A stretch of DNA of 39,444 bases, taken from an uncultured Prevotellaceae bacterium (GTDB lineage: Bacteria > Bacteroidota > Bacteroidia > Bacteroidales > Bacteroidaceae). The stretch covers positions 1 to 39,444 of the forward strand of contig ONFE01000046.1 in NCBI GenBank assembly GCA_900316985.1, given 5' to 3'. This document shows positions 1 through 12,132 of the stretch, one piece after another; positions within the stretch are counted from its first letter, which is position 1, and each line of letters opens with the position of its first letter. A model generated the notes under the pieces. The model ran no database searches, was not told where the DNA came from, and saw nothing but the letters and a program-made list of their open reading frames with translations. The translations under genes and the position numbers were made by a program.

Positions 1-1275
1 GGATTTTGGAGCCTGCTTCAGCCAGGTGGGGAATAAGGCAAAGAGCGTGAAAGGCAAAGCCAGCGCCAAGGCAAAGCCAAACATACCGAGAGCCGGACCA
101 AGAATGCTCCCCTGTGTACTGACTTCCACCAACAGGAAACCGATGATAGGACCCGTGCAGGAGAAGCTCACCAATGTCAGCGTGAAAGCCATCAGGAAAA
201 TGGAGAGCAGGCCACTTGTGTTGCCAGCCTTTGAATCCACAGCATTACTCCATTTCGACGGCAAGCGGATTTCAAACCACCCGAAGAAACTGAGCGCAAA
301 GACCACCAGCAACAGGAAGAAGAAGATATTGAATACCGCATTGGTAGCCAAAGCGTTGAGCGATGAAGCACCGAAAAGTACGGTTATCAGCAAGCCGAGT
401 GCCAGATAGATGACTATTATGGAAATACCGTAAGTGATGGCATCGCGGATACCTTTCCGCTTGTCATCCTTGGAACGCTTCAGGAAGAAACTCACCGTCA
501 TCGGAATGATGGGCCATACACAAGGAGTGAACAATGCCACCAATCCTCCCAAGAATCCCATCAGGAAAATATAGAAAAGAGAACGGTTCTGGTCCGTATT
601 GCCATTGAACTTCTGCAGTTCGTCTATCACAGGCGTCCACAGAGCCATGGAATCCACGGCCGGCTTTAAGCTTAGAGATTCAGGATTAAGGTTATCGTTA
701 AGGTTAAGGGAATCTTCTTTTGCCTTATCGTCAACATTAGCGTTAAGGTTAAGGTTAGCGTTAACGTTATCGTTTACCTTTTCGTCTTCACTTTTTTTTT
801 CCTTTGCGGCAGCCTGTTCAGGTTTTCCAGTGCCAGTATAGTCGAACTCCACCTGCGTAGGAGGCAGACAACTTTGGTCGTTGCAGGCTCCATACTCCAG
901 GAATCCCTTGATATGATACTTCTCGGCAGTCAGTTTATAGCGCTGAACGAAAGTCACGTTATTCTCAAAAAAGCGCAACTTCATCCCGAAAAGATTATCG
1001 AATTGGCTGATTTCCTTGCCCTGAGCCTTCAGTTTACCTTCAGCCTTGGCACCTTCCGAGGTTTCACTTGTCAGCGTAGCAGAGATAGGCCCGTCGTCAG
1101 GCAGTCCTGTGGAATAAACGTGCCAGCCCTTGTCTATCTTACCAGTGAAAATTACATCCACCTCTGAGGGTGATACCTGCTTCTGGCTCACCGAGAAATG
1201 GACCGGGGTCTGCATTTGTGCCATAGCGAGGATGCTCACAAGCATCAGGGTCGCCACTGTCATGATTCTTTTCAT
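1..1275 (-). CDS. dsbD: Thiol:disulfide interchange protein DsbD-like (partial, C-terminus off the left edge)
   Basis: The visible 425 codons start at the minus-strand ATG at 1275 and run off base 1 in frame. They encode a signal peptide (MKRIMTVATLMLVSILAMAQ), a periplasmic DsbD-alpha-like domain with a Cys pair at residues 131 and 136 (ACNDQSCLPP), a linker, and the start of the polytopic transmembrane domain. That domain shows its two redox cysteines in FTPCVWP (C252) and SCTGP (C373). The family passes electrons from cytoplasmic thioredoxin across the inner membrane to periplasmic thiols. The expected C-terminal thioredoxin domain would lie beyond the window. The linker, about residues 165-202, is an Asn/Leu-rich low-complexity stretch encoded by GTTAAG-type repeats (see repeat at 671-778). 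The gene starts 15 bases after the upstream gene's stop, so it is probably cotranscribed with it. Confidence 0.9.
   Translation of the reverse strand, partial: MKRIMTVATLMLVSILAMAQMQTPVHFSVSQKQVSPSEVDVIFTGKIDKGWHVYSTGLPDDGPISATLTSETSEGAKAEGKLKAQGKEISQFDNLFGMKLRFFENNVTFVQRYKLTAEKYHIKGFLEYGACNDQSCLPPTQVEFDYTGTGKPEQAAAKEKKSEDEKVNDNVNANLNLNANVDDKAKEDSLNLNDNLNPESLSLKPAVDSMALWTPVIDELQKFNGNTDQNRSLFYIFLMGFLGGLVALFTPCVWPIIPMTVSFFLKRSKDDKRKGIRDAITYGISIIVIYLALGLLITVLFGASSLNALATNAVFNIFFFLLLVVFALSFFGWFEIRLPSKWSNAVDSKAGNTSGLLSIFLMAFTLTLVSFSCTGPIIGFLLVEVSTQGSILGPALGMFGFALALALPFTLFALFPTWLKQAPKS
671..778. repeat. Translated GTTAAG/GTTAAC-type repeat in dsbD linker
   Basis: Plus-strand units such as GTTAAGGTTAAGG, GTTAGCGTTAACGTTATCG and AGATTCAGGATTAAGG recur in this stretch. 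They are read in frame in dsbD as an Asn-Leu-rich linker between the alpha domain and the membrane domain. A related stretch lies in the next gene (2067-2126). Confidence 0.75.
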
Positions 1276-1290
1276 ATAATGGTTCAAATT

Positions 1291-2598
1291 TCAGGTTTTA
1301 TGCGTCATAATGTCAAGGACGAAACGGTCAGTTTCATCCATACCATACTTGCCTATATTAGTCAGGTTATGAATACTCTTGTCCACATCTTCATCGATGA
1401 TACCTTCTTGCGAAGTCACATACTTATGCTGCATGGCCAGCATGGCGCTCATTACCGCCGTGCTGACCCCGCTTGTCAGTTTCAAGGCGCACGAAGGCTT
1501 GGCACCATCACAAATCATACCTGTCAGATTGGCAATCATATTCTTTACCGAATAGGATATCTGTTCATAGTTGCCACCCATCAGGTAAGTGATGCCGCAA
1601 CTGCTGCCCGTACTGGCAACAACACAACCACACAAGGCGCTCAGTGCTCCCAGTGACTGCTTGATATAGATGGCCGTGAGATTAGAGATAATCAGCCCGC
1701 GAATCAGTTCTTCCTCGGTATTGTGATTCTCTTCAGCAAACACCACCACAGGCATCGTCGCACATATTCCCTGATTGCCGGAACCCGAGTTGCTCATCAC
1801 AGGCACCATTGCCCCGGCCATTCGGGCATCACAGGCACAACTCGTAGCCGACAGTATTTTGGAGAAAATGCTGTCACCCATGATACCTTTGCCAAGCGGA
1901 GAACACATGGTCTTACCCAACTGATGTCCATAATTATCCTTTAGTCCCTGGGCTGCAGCCTCCTCGTTGAGCCGCTTCGCCTCCAAAATAAAACGCAGAT
2001 CTTCCACATCCGTCTCCGTAGCAAAGTCATAAACCTTACGGAGCGTCAGCGGAACTTCAGCATCACCGTTATCGGTAGGGTGATGGTTAGCGTTAGGGTT
2101 AACGTCAGCATTAGGGTTAGTAACCTCCTCCCCATCTTTTCGGAGATAAACAAAATTGGTATGACTGGTCTTGATGCGTGCCTCAGCTTCCCTGCCAGCA
2201 GCACTACATACCGCATTGATATAGAGTTTGTCCTTATCTTCCTTTTCCAATTCGATGGAAATGCGGTTCCCGGCTACGAAGGCCCTGCCACGCTCCACTG
2301 CCGCCTTATCGCAGTCGCGCAAAACCTCCAGGCCATATGCTGATTTCCCTATCAAAGCACCTAGGGCCACGGCGATGGGCAAGCCTATCATACCTGTTCC
2401 GGGGATGCCCACGCCCATTGCATTTTTCAGTATGTTTGCACTCAGACGGAGTGAGATGTGTTCTGGCACACATCCCAACAGTTCCGTAGCCCTAGCCACG
2501 CAGAGCGCCACAGCCATAGGCTCTGTACAGCCGATAGCTGGTACCACCTGCTGGTGGATAAGATCTATAATCCTTTGTTTTTCGTCAGTAGGGAGCAT
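1291..2598 (-). CDS. L-cysteine desulfidase / serine dehydratase alpha-like protein (UPF0597, YhaM/CyuA family)
   Basis: This 435-residue protein matches the UPF0597 family, which includes E. coli CyuA (YhaM) and the archaeal L-cysteine desulfidase. These enzymes use an oxygen-labile Fe-S cluster to release sulfide, ammonia and pyruvate from cysteine, or act on serine. Visible marks are the N-terminal AIGCTEP with Cys24, the SNSGSGNQGICATMP segment and downstream conserved cysteines in GCVVASTGSSCG and ICDGAKPSC. Residues about 158-177 (NPNADVNPNANHHPTDNG) are a low-complexity insert encoded by a GGTTAG-type repeat. It lies 66 bases after asnB on the same strand, with no obvious terminator between, so it may be the tail of the gltB operon. 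Cysteine versus serine specificity cannot be told from sequence. Confidence 0.85.
   Translation of the reverse strand: MLPTDEKQRIIDLIHQQVVPAIGCTEPMAVALCVARATELLGCVPEHISLRLSANILKNAMGVGIPGTGMIGLPIAVALGALIGKSAYGLEVLRDCDKAAVERGRAFVAGNRISIELEKEDKDKLYINAVCSAAGREAEARIKTSHTNFVYLRKDGEEVTNPNADVNPNANHHPTDNGDAEVPLTLRKVYDFATETDVEDLRFILEAKRLNEEAAAQGLKDNYGHQLGKTMCSPLGKGIMGDSIFSKILSATSCACDARMAGAMVPVMSNSGSGNQGICATMPVVVFAEENHNTEEELIRGLIISNLTAIYIKQSLGALSALCGCVVASTGSSCGITYLMGGNYEQISYSVKNMIANLTGMICDGAKPSCALKLTSGVSTAVMSAMLAMQHKYVTSQEGIIDEDVDKSIHNLTNIGKYGMDETDRFVLDIMTHKT
2067..2126. repeat. Translated GTTAGGGTTA-type repeat
   Basis: The stretch contains GGTTAGCGTTAGGGTTAACG and ATTAGGGTTAGTAACC. It is in frame within the UPF0597 gene and adds an Asn-Pro-rich loop. 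Its style resembles the repeat in dsbD. It is telomere-like in look only; the replicon context gives no support for a telomere. Confidence 0.7.
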
Positions 2599-2664
2599 TC
2601 CGATTGTTATTTTATATAATAACGCATTTACCCCCCACTTTGGTTACATTGTTAACATTATTTA

Positions 2665-4365
2665 TCAAATATAAGCCTGCTCATGCACACCTGACACGGC
2701 ACGGCCGCTGGGCTCATTCATTTTCTTGAAAGCCTCATCCCATTCGCGGGCGATGGCTGTGCTGCAGGCCACGCTTGCCTCCTGCGGCACCGAACGGGCG
2801 GCACTCTCCGAGGGGAAATGCTCTGCGAAGATACTGCGATAATAGTATTCCTCCTTACAAAGAGGGGTGTTCACTGGGAAACGCTCGGCAGCATGGGCCA
2901 TCTGCTCGTCGGACACCTGTGCTGACGTAATTTTCTTTAAAGTGTCAATCCAGGAATAGCCCACTCCATCAGAGAACTGCTCCTTCTGCCGCCAAGCCAC
3001 GGCTTCCGGCAGCATTCCGGCAAATGCCTCACGGACAATTTTCTTCTCAATTTCCTTTCCCGGGCACATCTTTGCTGAAGGATTTGTTCGCATGGCCACA
3101 TCAAGAAACTCCTTATCTAAGAAAGGCACACGTCCTTCCACACCCCAGGCGCTCAGACTCTTGTTTGCCCGCAAACAGTCATACATATAGAGTTTGCTCA
3201 GTTTCCGCACGGTTTCTTCATGGAACTCTTCTGCATTCGGTGCCTTGTGGAAATAAAGATAACCGCCAAAGATTTCATCTGCTCCTTCACCCGACAACAC
3301 CATTTTGATACCCATCGACTTAATAACCCGTGCCAGAAGATACATCGGTGTTGATGCCCTGACGGTAGTCACGTCGTAAGTCTCAATATAATAGATAACG
3401 TCGCGGATGGCATCAAGCCCTTCCTGAATGGTGTAATTGATTTCGTGGTGAACCGTTCCGATATAATCTGCCACCATTCGCGCCTTCTCCAAGTCAGGGG
3501 CGCCTTTCAATCCTACGGCAAAACTGTGAAGCCGTGGCCAATAAGCCGGACTCTGTGAATCGTCCTCAATACGATGAGGTGCATATTTCTGGGCGATGGC
3601 TGAAATAACCGAAGAATCAAGACCTCCTGAAAGGAGTACGCCATAGGGTACATCACTCATCAACTGCCGTCTGACAGCATCTTCCAAAGCCTTTTGTATA
3701 TCTTCCACGGAAGCATCATTATCCTTCACGTTTCCATAGTTCATCCAGTCACGCACATAATAGCGCCTGATGCCCGGCTCGCGGCTCCAGTAATAGCATC
3801 CCGGCAGGAAAGGCTCATACCGTTCGCATTGACCTTCCAATGCTTTCAGTTCGGAAGCCACATACACCTTCCCATCAGCATCATATCCTATATAAAGAGG
3901 TATCACTCCGATAGGGTCTCGGGCAATGAGGAATTCATCACGTTCTTCATCGTAAAGGGCAAAGGCAAAGATACCTGAAAGTGACTCCAGAAAACTGACG
4001 GGTACTGTAGATGAATTGCCATTGACCGAAGCCCGCCACTCACGGTAAAGTGCAAGGATTACCTCACAGTCACTTCCTGTCTGGAAAGCATATCTGCCTT
4101 TGTACTGACGGCGGATGTCTTTGTGGTTATATATTTCGCCGTTTACAGCCAGTACCTGTTTTCCGTCAGGTGAGAAAAGCGGTTGCTTACCTGATTCGGG
4201 ATCAACGATAGACAGACGTTCATGGGCAAGAATAGCCGTGCCACCACTATATATACCACTCCAGTCAGGACCGCGATGACGAATTTTCTGACTCATACGC
4301 AAGGCTTTCTGCCGCAGTGTATCCGACTGTTCACTTATATTGAATATTCCAACGATTCCACACAT
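2665..4365 (-). CDS. asnB: Asparagine synthetase B (glutamine-hydrolysing)
   Basis: The 566-residue class II amidotransferase begins MCGIVGIFN, so Cys2 becomes the N-terminal nucleophile after Met removal. The N-terminal half is the Ntn glutaminase; the C-terminal half is the ATP-pyrophosphatase synthetase domain with the P-loop LSGGLDSS near residue 245. It makes Asn from Asp, Gln and ATP in the cytoplasm. Its length matches the E. coli enzyme (about 554). It begins only 5 bases after the pyrG stop, placing it in the gltB-gltD-pyrG-asnB transcription unit. Confidence 0.96.
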   Translation of the reverse strand: MCGIVGIFNISEQSDTLRQKALRMSQKIRHRGPDWSGIYSGGTAILAHERLSIVDPESGKQPLFSPDGKQVLAVNGEIYNHKDIRRQYKGRYAFQTGSDCEVILALYREWRASVNGNSSTVPVSFLESLSGIFAFALYDEERDEFLIARDPIGVIPLYIGYDADGKVYVASELKALEGQCERYEPFLPGCYYWSREPGIRRYYVRDWMNYGNVKDNDASVEDIQKALEDAVRRQLMSDVPYGVLLSGGLDSSVISAIAQKYAPHRIEDDSQSPAYWPRLHSFAVGLKGAPDLEKARMVADYIGTVHHEINYTIQEGLDAIRDVIYYIETYDVTTVRASTPMYLLARVIKSMGIKMVLSGEGADEIFGGYLYFHKAPNAEEFHEETVRKLSKLYMYDCLRANKSLSAWGVEGRVPFLDKEFLDVAMRTNPSAKMCPGKEIEKKIVREAFAGMLPEAVAWRQKEQFSDGVGYSWIDTLKKITSAQVSDEQMAHAAERFPVNTPLCKEEYYYRSIFAEHFPSESAARSVPQEASVACSTAIAREWDEAFKKMNEPSGRAVSGVHEQAYI

Positions 4366-4370
4366 AGTTC

Positions 4371-7360
<2,990 letters not shown>

Positions 7361-7389
7361 CTTTATTGTTGTTTGGTTGTTTGCCTAAA

Positions 7390-10300
7390 TTAATAATCCC
7401 TCTGCACATCGGCAATCTTCTGTTGCAGTTTGCGCATCTGCTCCTCATGCAACACCCGTTTGTATTCGATGGGCACCACCTGGATAAAGTCTTCTACATA
7501 GCGCTGCCAGTCATCAAGCATCGTACGGGCGAGTTTGGAACCTGTATATAGATAGTGTTGACGGATGAGTTCATGCAGTTCCTTGCGACGGCTGGTCTCT
7601 TCCACCAGATTGATCTCCACCATATCCATATTACAATAGTAGTCGAATGTATGATAACGGTCCCATACATAGGCTACACCACCTGACATACCTGCCGCGA
7701 AGTTGCGTCCTGTTTCGCCGAGTACCACCACCCGGCCGCCGGTCATATACTCACAGCAATGGTCGCCAGCACCCTCAACGACGGCGATAGCCCCGGAGTT
7801 ACGCACGCCAAAGCGTTCACCCACCTTACCGTTCACATACAGCTCACCGCTGGTGGCTCCATAGAGTCCTGTATTTCCAGCAATGATGTTATCCTCAGCA
7901 GCAAAGTTGCTCCTAACGGGGGGCAGGATGGCGATGCGACCGCCGGAAAGACCTTTGGCAAAATAGTCATTGGTCTCGCCTTCGAGTTTAAAGTTCACAC
8001 CTCCCACGAGGAAGGCACCGAACGACTGTCCTGCCGAACCCTTGAACTTCACGTTGATGGTATCATCAGGTAGTGCTGCCTCACCATAGCGTTTGGCTAT
8101 GACACCCGAGAGCATGGCTCCCACGGCACGGTCGGTATTCTTAATGGCATAGTCGAGATTCACCTCTTCCTGGTGTTCAATGGCCGACTGGGCGGCACCA
8201 ATAATCTGCTGGTCGAGAATGTCCGAGAAGTCACGTTCCATATCATGTTCGTGCAACAACGTTCCATCCTCTTTAAAGAGCATACGGTTCAGATCGAGCA
8301 CCGAGTCCTGCTGTTCTATCAGCTCTGTATGCCCGATGATATCATTCAGCGAGCGGAAGCCCATCTGCGCCAGATATTCGCGCACCTCTTCAGCCAGGAA
8401 CGTAAAGTAGTTGACCAAATGGTCTGCCTTGCCCAGGAAATGTTCACGCAATCGTGGATTCTGTGTGGCCACGCCCATCGGACAGGTGTTCATGTTGCAC
8501 TTACGCATCATCACACAACCCAATACAATCAGGGCGGTGGTACCGAAACCGAACTCATCAGCCCCCAATAAGGCCATCAGGATAATGTCACGCCCGGTCT
8601 TCAACTGGCCGTCCACCTGCAGGCGCACCTGAGCGCGCAAACCGTTTCTTACCAAGGTCTGCTGCGTCTCCGAGAGTCCTATTTCCGGAGAAATACCCGC
8701 AAAACGCATGGATGATGCCGGCGATGCTCCTGTGCCACCCTCAGCACCGCTGATGACAATGAGGTCTGCCTTGGCCTTTGCCACACCGGCAGCAATAGTC
8801 CCCACTCCACTCTCTGCCACCAGTTTCACACTGATGGCCGCCGTGGGATTCACATTCTTCAAGTCGAAGATGAGTTGCGCCAGATCCTCGATGGAGTAGA
8901 TATCATGATGAGGCGGTGGTGAGATCAATGAAATACCTGGGATAGAGTGACGCGTGCGGGCAATAATCTCGTTGACCTTGAAACCGGGCAACTGTCCGCC
9001 CTCACCGGGTTTTGCTCCCTGGGCCACCTTGATCTGCAGCTCCTCTGCATTCACCAGATATTCCGTTGTCACACCAAAGCGTCCTGAAGCAACCTGTTTT
9101 GTTTTACTCGATAGGCTCACGCCATCCACTTCTGTATGGAAGCGCTCGGAGTCTTCGCCGCCTTCACCAGTATTCGAACGGGCTCCCAGACGGTTCATTG
9201 CCAGACAGATAGTCTCATGTGCCTCTTTTGACAAGGCGCCAAACGACATTGCTCCCGTTACGAAATGCTTCACAATCTCACTGACCGGTTCCACCTCATC
9301 AAGTGGAATGGCGGTCTTACCGGTTGTTCCTGAAATGCTGAGGAAGTCACGGATGAATATCGGCTCCTTTTTCTGATCCACCAACCGTGAGAACTCCTTG
9401 AACTTCTGATAGTCACCCTTTCGGCAGGCCAACTGCAGCGTGGCAATGGTTTCCGGGTTCCAGGCGTGACGGATACCATCTTTTCGCCAATGGAACTGTC
9501 CCTGGTTTGGCAGGAAAGCCTCTTCTGTTTCTATACTACAGCTATTTACCGTACGGGCTATAGCATCCTGTGCTATCTTTTCCAGACCTATACCGCCAAT
9601 CGTGCTCACTTCCGTACCAAAATAACTGCGGAGGAGCGACTCGCTCAATCCGATGCTTTCGAAGATCTTGGCACCACGGTACGAACGGATGGTAGAGATA
9701 CCCATCTTCGCCATAATTTTGAAAAGACCTTTTTTGACGGCCTTGATGTAGTTGGCCTCAGCGGTGGCATAGTCTTCCTGAATCTTACCGTGTTTCACAA
9801 GGTCGTCCAGAATGGCAAAAACCATATACGGACACAGCGCGGATGCACCATAACCAAGCAATAACGCTGCGTGCATCGTCTCACGTATTTCGCCGCTCTC
9901 CACGATAAGTGCGGTCTGCACGCGTTTTCCGACAGATATCAGATAATGATGAACGGCAGACACGGCAAGCAGTGAGGGTATCAGGAAGAAAGACTCATCA
10001 CCTTGCTCCTTCGTTATCTTGTCTGTAAGGATGATATAGTTAAAGCCCTCATCCACGGCTTTCTCTGCCTGTTTGCAAATCCGGTCAAGAGCAGCTCGCA
10101 GCACCTCACCACCTTGAGTCTCAGCACTTCCATCCTCCATAGCAGAGGAAGGGAGGGGGCTCGTTAATTCTATCCTCGTTGTATTGAATCCTTTGTAGCG
10201 GATGTTACAAAGAATGTCCAACTGCGTATTGTTCAATATAGGATGCGGCAGTCGCACCATCTTACAATTCGTTTCATCGGGATTCAGGATACCAGAGCCC

Positions 10301-11922
10301 ACTCGTCCGATATACTCTGTCAGCGACATCACCAGATTCTCACGGATAGAGTCGATGGCGGGGTTGGTCACCTGGGCGAATTGCTGCCGGAAATAGTTGA
10401 AGAATACTTGGGGCCTTGTGGAGAGCACGGCCAACGGGGTATCGTTACCCATGGCCGCTGTCGGCTCCTGTCCGTTGATGGCCATCGGTATGATGGTGGA
10501 ACTGATATCCTCTTCTCCATAACCGAAAAGCCGCTCTTTCTGGAGTAATTCACTGACACCGTTTTCCACATGACGGCCACTCTTCAACTTCTCCAGCTGG
10601 ATTCGATTCGTGGAAAGCCACTGGTGGTAGGGATGCTCCGATGCCAACTGCTGTTTGATTTCTCCGTCATAGTAAATTTTGCCTTCCTGCGTGTCAATGA
10701 GCAAGATCTTTCCGGGTTGCAGACGTCCCTTCTCAGCCACTTCGGTAGGTTCAAAATCCATCACGCCAACCTCGCTTGCCACCACAATCGTATCATTCTT
10801 CGTGATGGTGTATCGGGCCGGACGCAGACCGTTACGGTCAAGCATACCTCCCGCAAAGCGTCCGTCGCTGAACAGCAGGGCTGCAGGTCCGTCCCACGGT
10901 TCCATCAGGATAGAGTGGTATTCGTAAAAAGCCTTCAGGTCGTCAGATATCGGATTCTTGTCATTGAACGACTCCGGTACAAGAATAGCCATCGCATGCG
11001 GTAATGACATTCCGGACATCACAAAGAACTCCAGCACATTGTCAAGCGATGCCGAGTCGCTCATGTCAGGCTGTACAATAGGTGAAATGTCGCTGACTTC
11101 ACCCAGCACTTCGCTGTTGAGCACGCTCTCCCGGGCTTTCATCCACCCGCGGTTGCCGCGGATGGTATTGATTTCGCCGTTGTGGGCTAACAAGCGAAAG
11201 GGCTGGGCCAGTGACCAAGTAGGAAATGTGTTTGTGCTGAATCGAGAGTGCACCAGCGCCAGCCCGCTTGTAAAATAAGGATTTGACAAATCGGAGAAAT
11301 ACTGTCTGACCTGCATGGACGACAGCATTCCCTTATATACGATGCTCGTATTGCTCAATGAACAGATATAGAAATCCTTGTCATGAACGCGTTTCTCAAT
11401 CTTCTTTCTGATGATATACAACTTCACGGGAAGGGTGCGAAGCCCCTCCTCGTTCATGGCAGTTGTACCCTCAGTAATAAATAACTGCTTGATGTCTGGC
11501 TCCGTACCCAAAGCGCGTTCGCCAAGACATTCGGGGTTTGTGGGCACCTTGCGCAGATGCATCAGTTGCAACCCTTCGCGCTCCACCTCTTCGATGATAA
11601 TGCTCAGAATCTCCTGTTGACGTTTGTCATCTTTCGGCAGAAACACCAGACCTGTACCATACTTGCCTTTCTCCGGCACAGGGATACCCTGAAGCAGAAT
11701 AAACTCGTGGGGAATCTGCAGCATGATGCCCGCACCGTCACCGTCCTTTCCTATCTCAGCACCACGGTGGCGCATATTCTCCAATACACGTAACGCGTCA
11801 TCCACCAACTGGTGACTCTTGCCACCATGAATATTTACCACCATACCTACACCGCAGGCATCGTGTTCATATTGGCTTTGATAGAGTCCCTGTTCAATCT
11901 TTTTGTTTTTACATTTTGTCAT
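7390..11922 (-). CDS. gltB: Glutamate synthase, large subunit
   Basis: The 1510-residue alpha subunit converts glutamine plus 2-oxoglutarate to two glutamates. A short propeptide precedes the class II glutaminase Cys22 (HDACGVGMV). The central and FMN (synthase) domains follow, with the 3Fe-4S cysteines in CVMMRKCNMNTCPMGV and a C-terminal GXGXG-type beta-helix. Residues about 586-604 (SPLPSSAMEDGSAETQGG) look like an insert relative to the family and are encoded by a palindromic repeat-like sequence (10111-10164). The start is the ATG about 30 bases downstream of a good -7 box at 11952-11961. It heads the gltB-gltD-pyrG-asnB operon. Confidence 0.96.
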   Translation of the reverse strand: MTKCKNKKIEQGLYQSQYEHDACGVGMVVNIHGGKSHQLVDDALRVLENMRHRGAEIGKDGDGAGIMLQIPHEFILLQGIPVPEKGKYGTGLVFLPKDDKRQQEILSIIIEEVEREGLQLMHLRKVPTNPECLGERALGTEPDIKQLFITEGTTAMNEEGLRTLPVKLYIIRKKIEKRVHDKDFYICSLSNTSIVYKGMLSSMQVRQYFSDLSNPYFTSGLALVHSRFSTNTFPTWSLAQPFRLLAHNGEINTIRGNRGWMKARESVLNSEVLGEVSDISPIVQPDMSDSASLDNVLEFFVMSGMSLPHAMAILVPESFNDKNPISDDLKAFYEYHSILMEPWDGPAALLFSDGRFAGGMLDRNGLRPARYTITKNDTIVVASEVGVMDFEPTEVAEKGRLQPGKILLIDTQEGKIYYDGEIKQQLASEHPYHQWLSTNRIQLEKLKSGRHVENGVSELLQKERLFGYGEEDISSTIIPMAINGQEPTAAMGNDTPLAVLSTRPQVFFNYFRQQFAQVTNPAIDSIRENLVMSLTEYIGRVGSGILNPDETNCKMVRLPHPILNNTQLDILCNIRYKGFNTTRIELTSPLPSSAMEDGSAETQGGEVLRAALDRICKQAEKAVDEGFNYIILTDKITKEQGDESFFLIPSLLAVSAVHHYLISVGKRVQTALIVESGEIRETMHAALLLGYGASALCPYMVFAILDDLVKHGKIQEDYATAEANYIKAVKKGLFKIMAKMGISTIRSYRGAKIFESIGLSESLLRSYFGTEVSTIGGIGLEKIAQDAIARTVNSCSIETEEAFLPNQGQFHWRKDGIRHAWNPETIATLQLACRKGDYQKFKEFSRLVDQKKEPIFIRDFLSISGTTGKTAIPLDEVEPVSEIVKHFVTGAMSFGALSKEAHETICLAMNRLGARSNTGEGGEDSERFHTEVDGVSLSSKTKQVASGRFGVTTEYLVNAEELQIKVAQGAKPGEGGQLPGFKVNEIIARTRHSIPGISLISPPPHHDIYSIEDLAQLIFDLKNVNPTAAISVKLVAESGVGTIAAGVAKAKADLIVISGAEGGTGASPASSMRFAGISPEIGLSETQQTLVRNGLRAQVRLQVDGQLKTGRDIILMALLGADEFGFGTTALIVLGCVMMRKCNMNTCPMGVATQNPRLREHFLGKADHLVNYFTFLAEEVREYLAQMGFRSLNDIIGHTELIEQQDSVLDLNRMLFKEDGTLLHEHDMERDFSDILDQQIIGAAQSAIEHQEEVNLDYAIKNTDRAVGAMLSGVIAKRYGEAALPDDTINVKFKGSAGQSFGAFLVGGVNFKLEGETNDYFAKGLSGGRIAILPPVRSNFAAEDNIIAGNTGLYGATSGELYVNGKVGERFGVRNSGAIAVVEGAGDHCCEYMTGGRVVVLGETGRNFAAGMSGGVAYVWDRYHTFDYYCNMDMVEINLVEETSRRKELHELIRQHYLYTGSKLARTMLDDWQRYVEDFIQVVPIEYKRVLHEEQMRKLQQKIADVQRDY
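10111..10164. repeat. Translated palindromic repeat-like insert in gltB
   Basis: On the coding (minus) strand it contains CCCCCTCCCTTCC followed by GGAGGATGG. The peptide L-T-S-P-L-P-S-x-x-x-E-D-G resembles the second dapF insert (L-T-T-S-L-P-S-x-x-x-E-G-G). It is absent from the E. coli-type GltB sequence as I recall it. Confidence 0.5.
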
Positions 11923-11951
11923 AACACTCTCGATTTTACTTACTTTTTGAC

Positions 11952-11961
11952 TGCAAAGATA
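11952..11961 (-). promoter_or_regulatory. Bacteroidota -7 promoter element of gltB
   Basis: The minus strand reads TATCTTTGCA, matching TAnnTTTG. It lies 30 bases upstream of the gltB ATG. The -33 element is not clear within the AT-rich upstream DNA. Confidence 0.7.
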
Positions 11962-12023
11962 GATGTTTTAATATCAATATGAACGATATTTACATAATTA
12001 TCTATCAAGAAAATAACACCAAG

Positions 12024-12101
12024 TAAACAATTGTAATGGTTTACACGGTAAACAAAAACAGATTGAAAGAAAAACAACCTATATTTCTTTCAATCTGTAA
12101 G
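12024..12101. promoter_or_regulatory. Candidate operator array upstream of gltB
   Basis: Two 15-mers, 12055-12069 (AAAACAGATTGAAAG) and 12087-12101 (CTTTCAATCTGTAAG), are degenerate copies of the CTTACA-N3-TGTAAG palindrome found upstream of glnK and dapF. They lie 32 bases apart, the same spacing as there. A third weaker copy (TAAACAATTGTAAT, 12024-12037) lies about 31 bases closer to gltB. A separate palindrome, GTTTAC-N3-GTAAAC, lies at 12039-12053. The first two copies also form the arms of the pdxT terminator, so this assignment is less certain than at glnK and dapF. Confidence 0.4.
12053..12097 (-). terminator. Rho-independent terminator after pdxT
   Basis: CAGATTGAAAGAAA (12059-12072) and TTTCTTTCAATCTG (12084-12097) are perfectly complementary over 14 bases with an 11-base loop. 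On the minus strand the hairpin is followed by TTTTTGTTT. It sits 36 bases after the pdxT stop. A T-run is also present in the other arm. Confidence 0.75.
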
Positions 12102-12132
12102 TACAATCAAAATTTTACAATCTTTCTGCTCT

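Noticed and set aside
671-778. Possible CRISPR array or telomere in the GTTAAG repeats
   Set aside because: Units are short, irregular, lack unique spacers and are in frame within dsbD.
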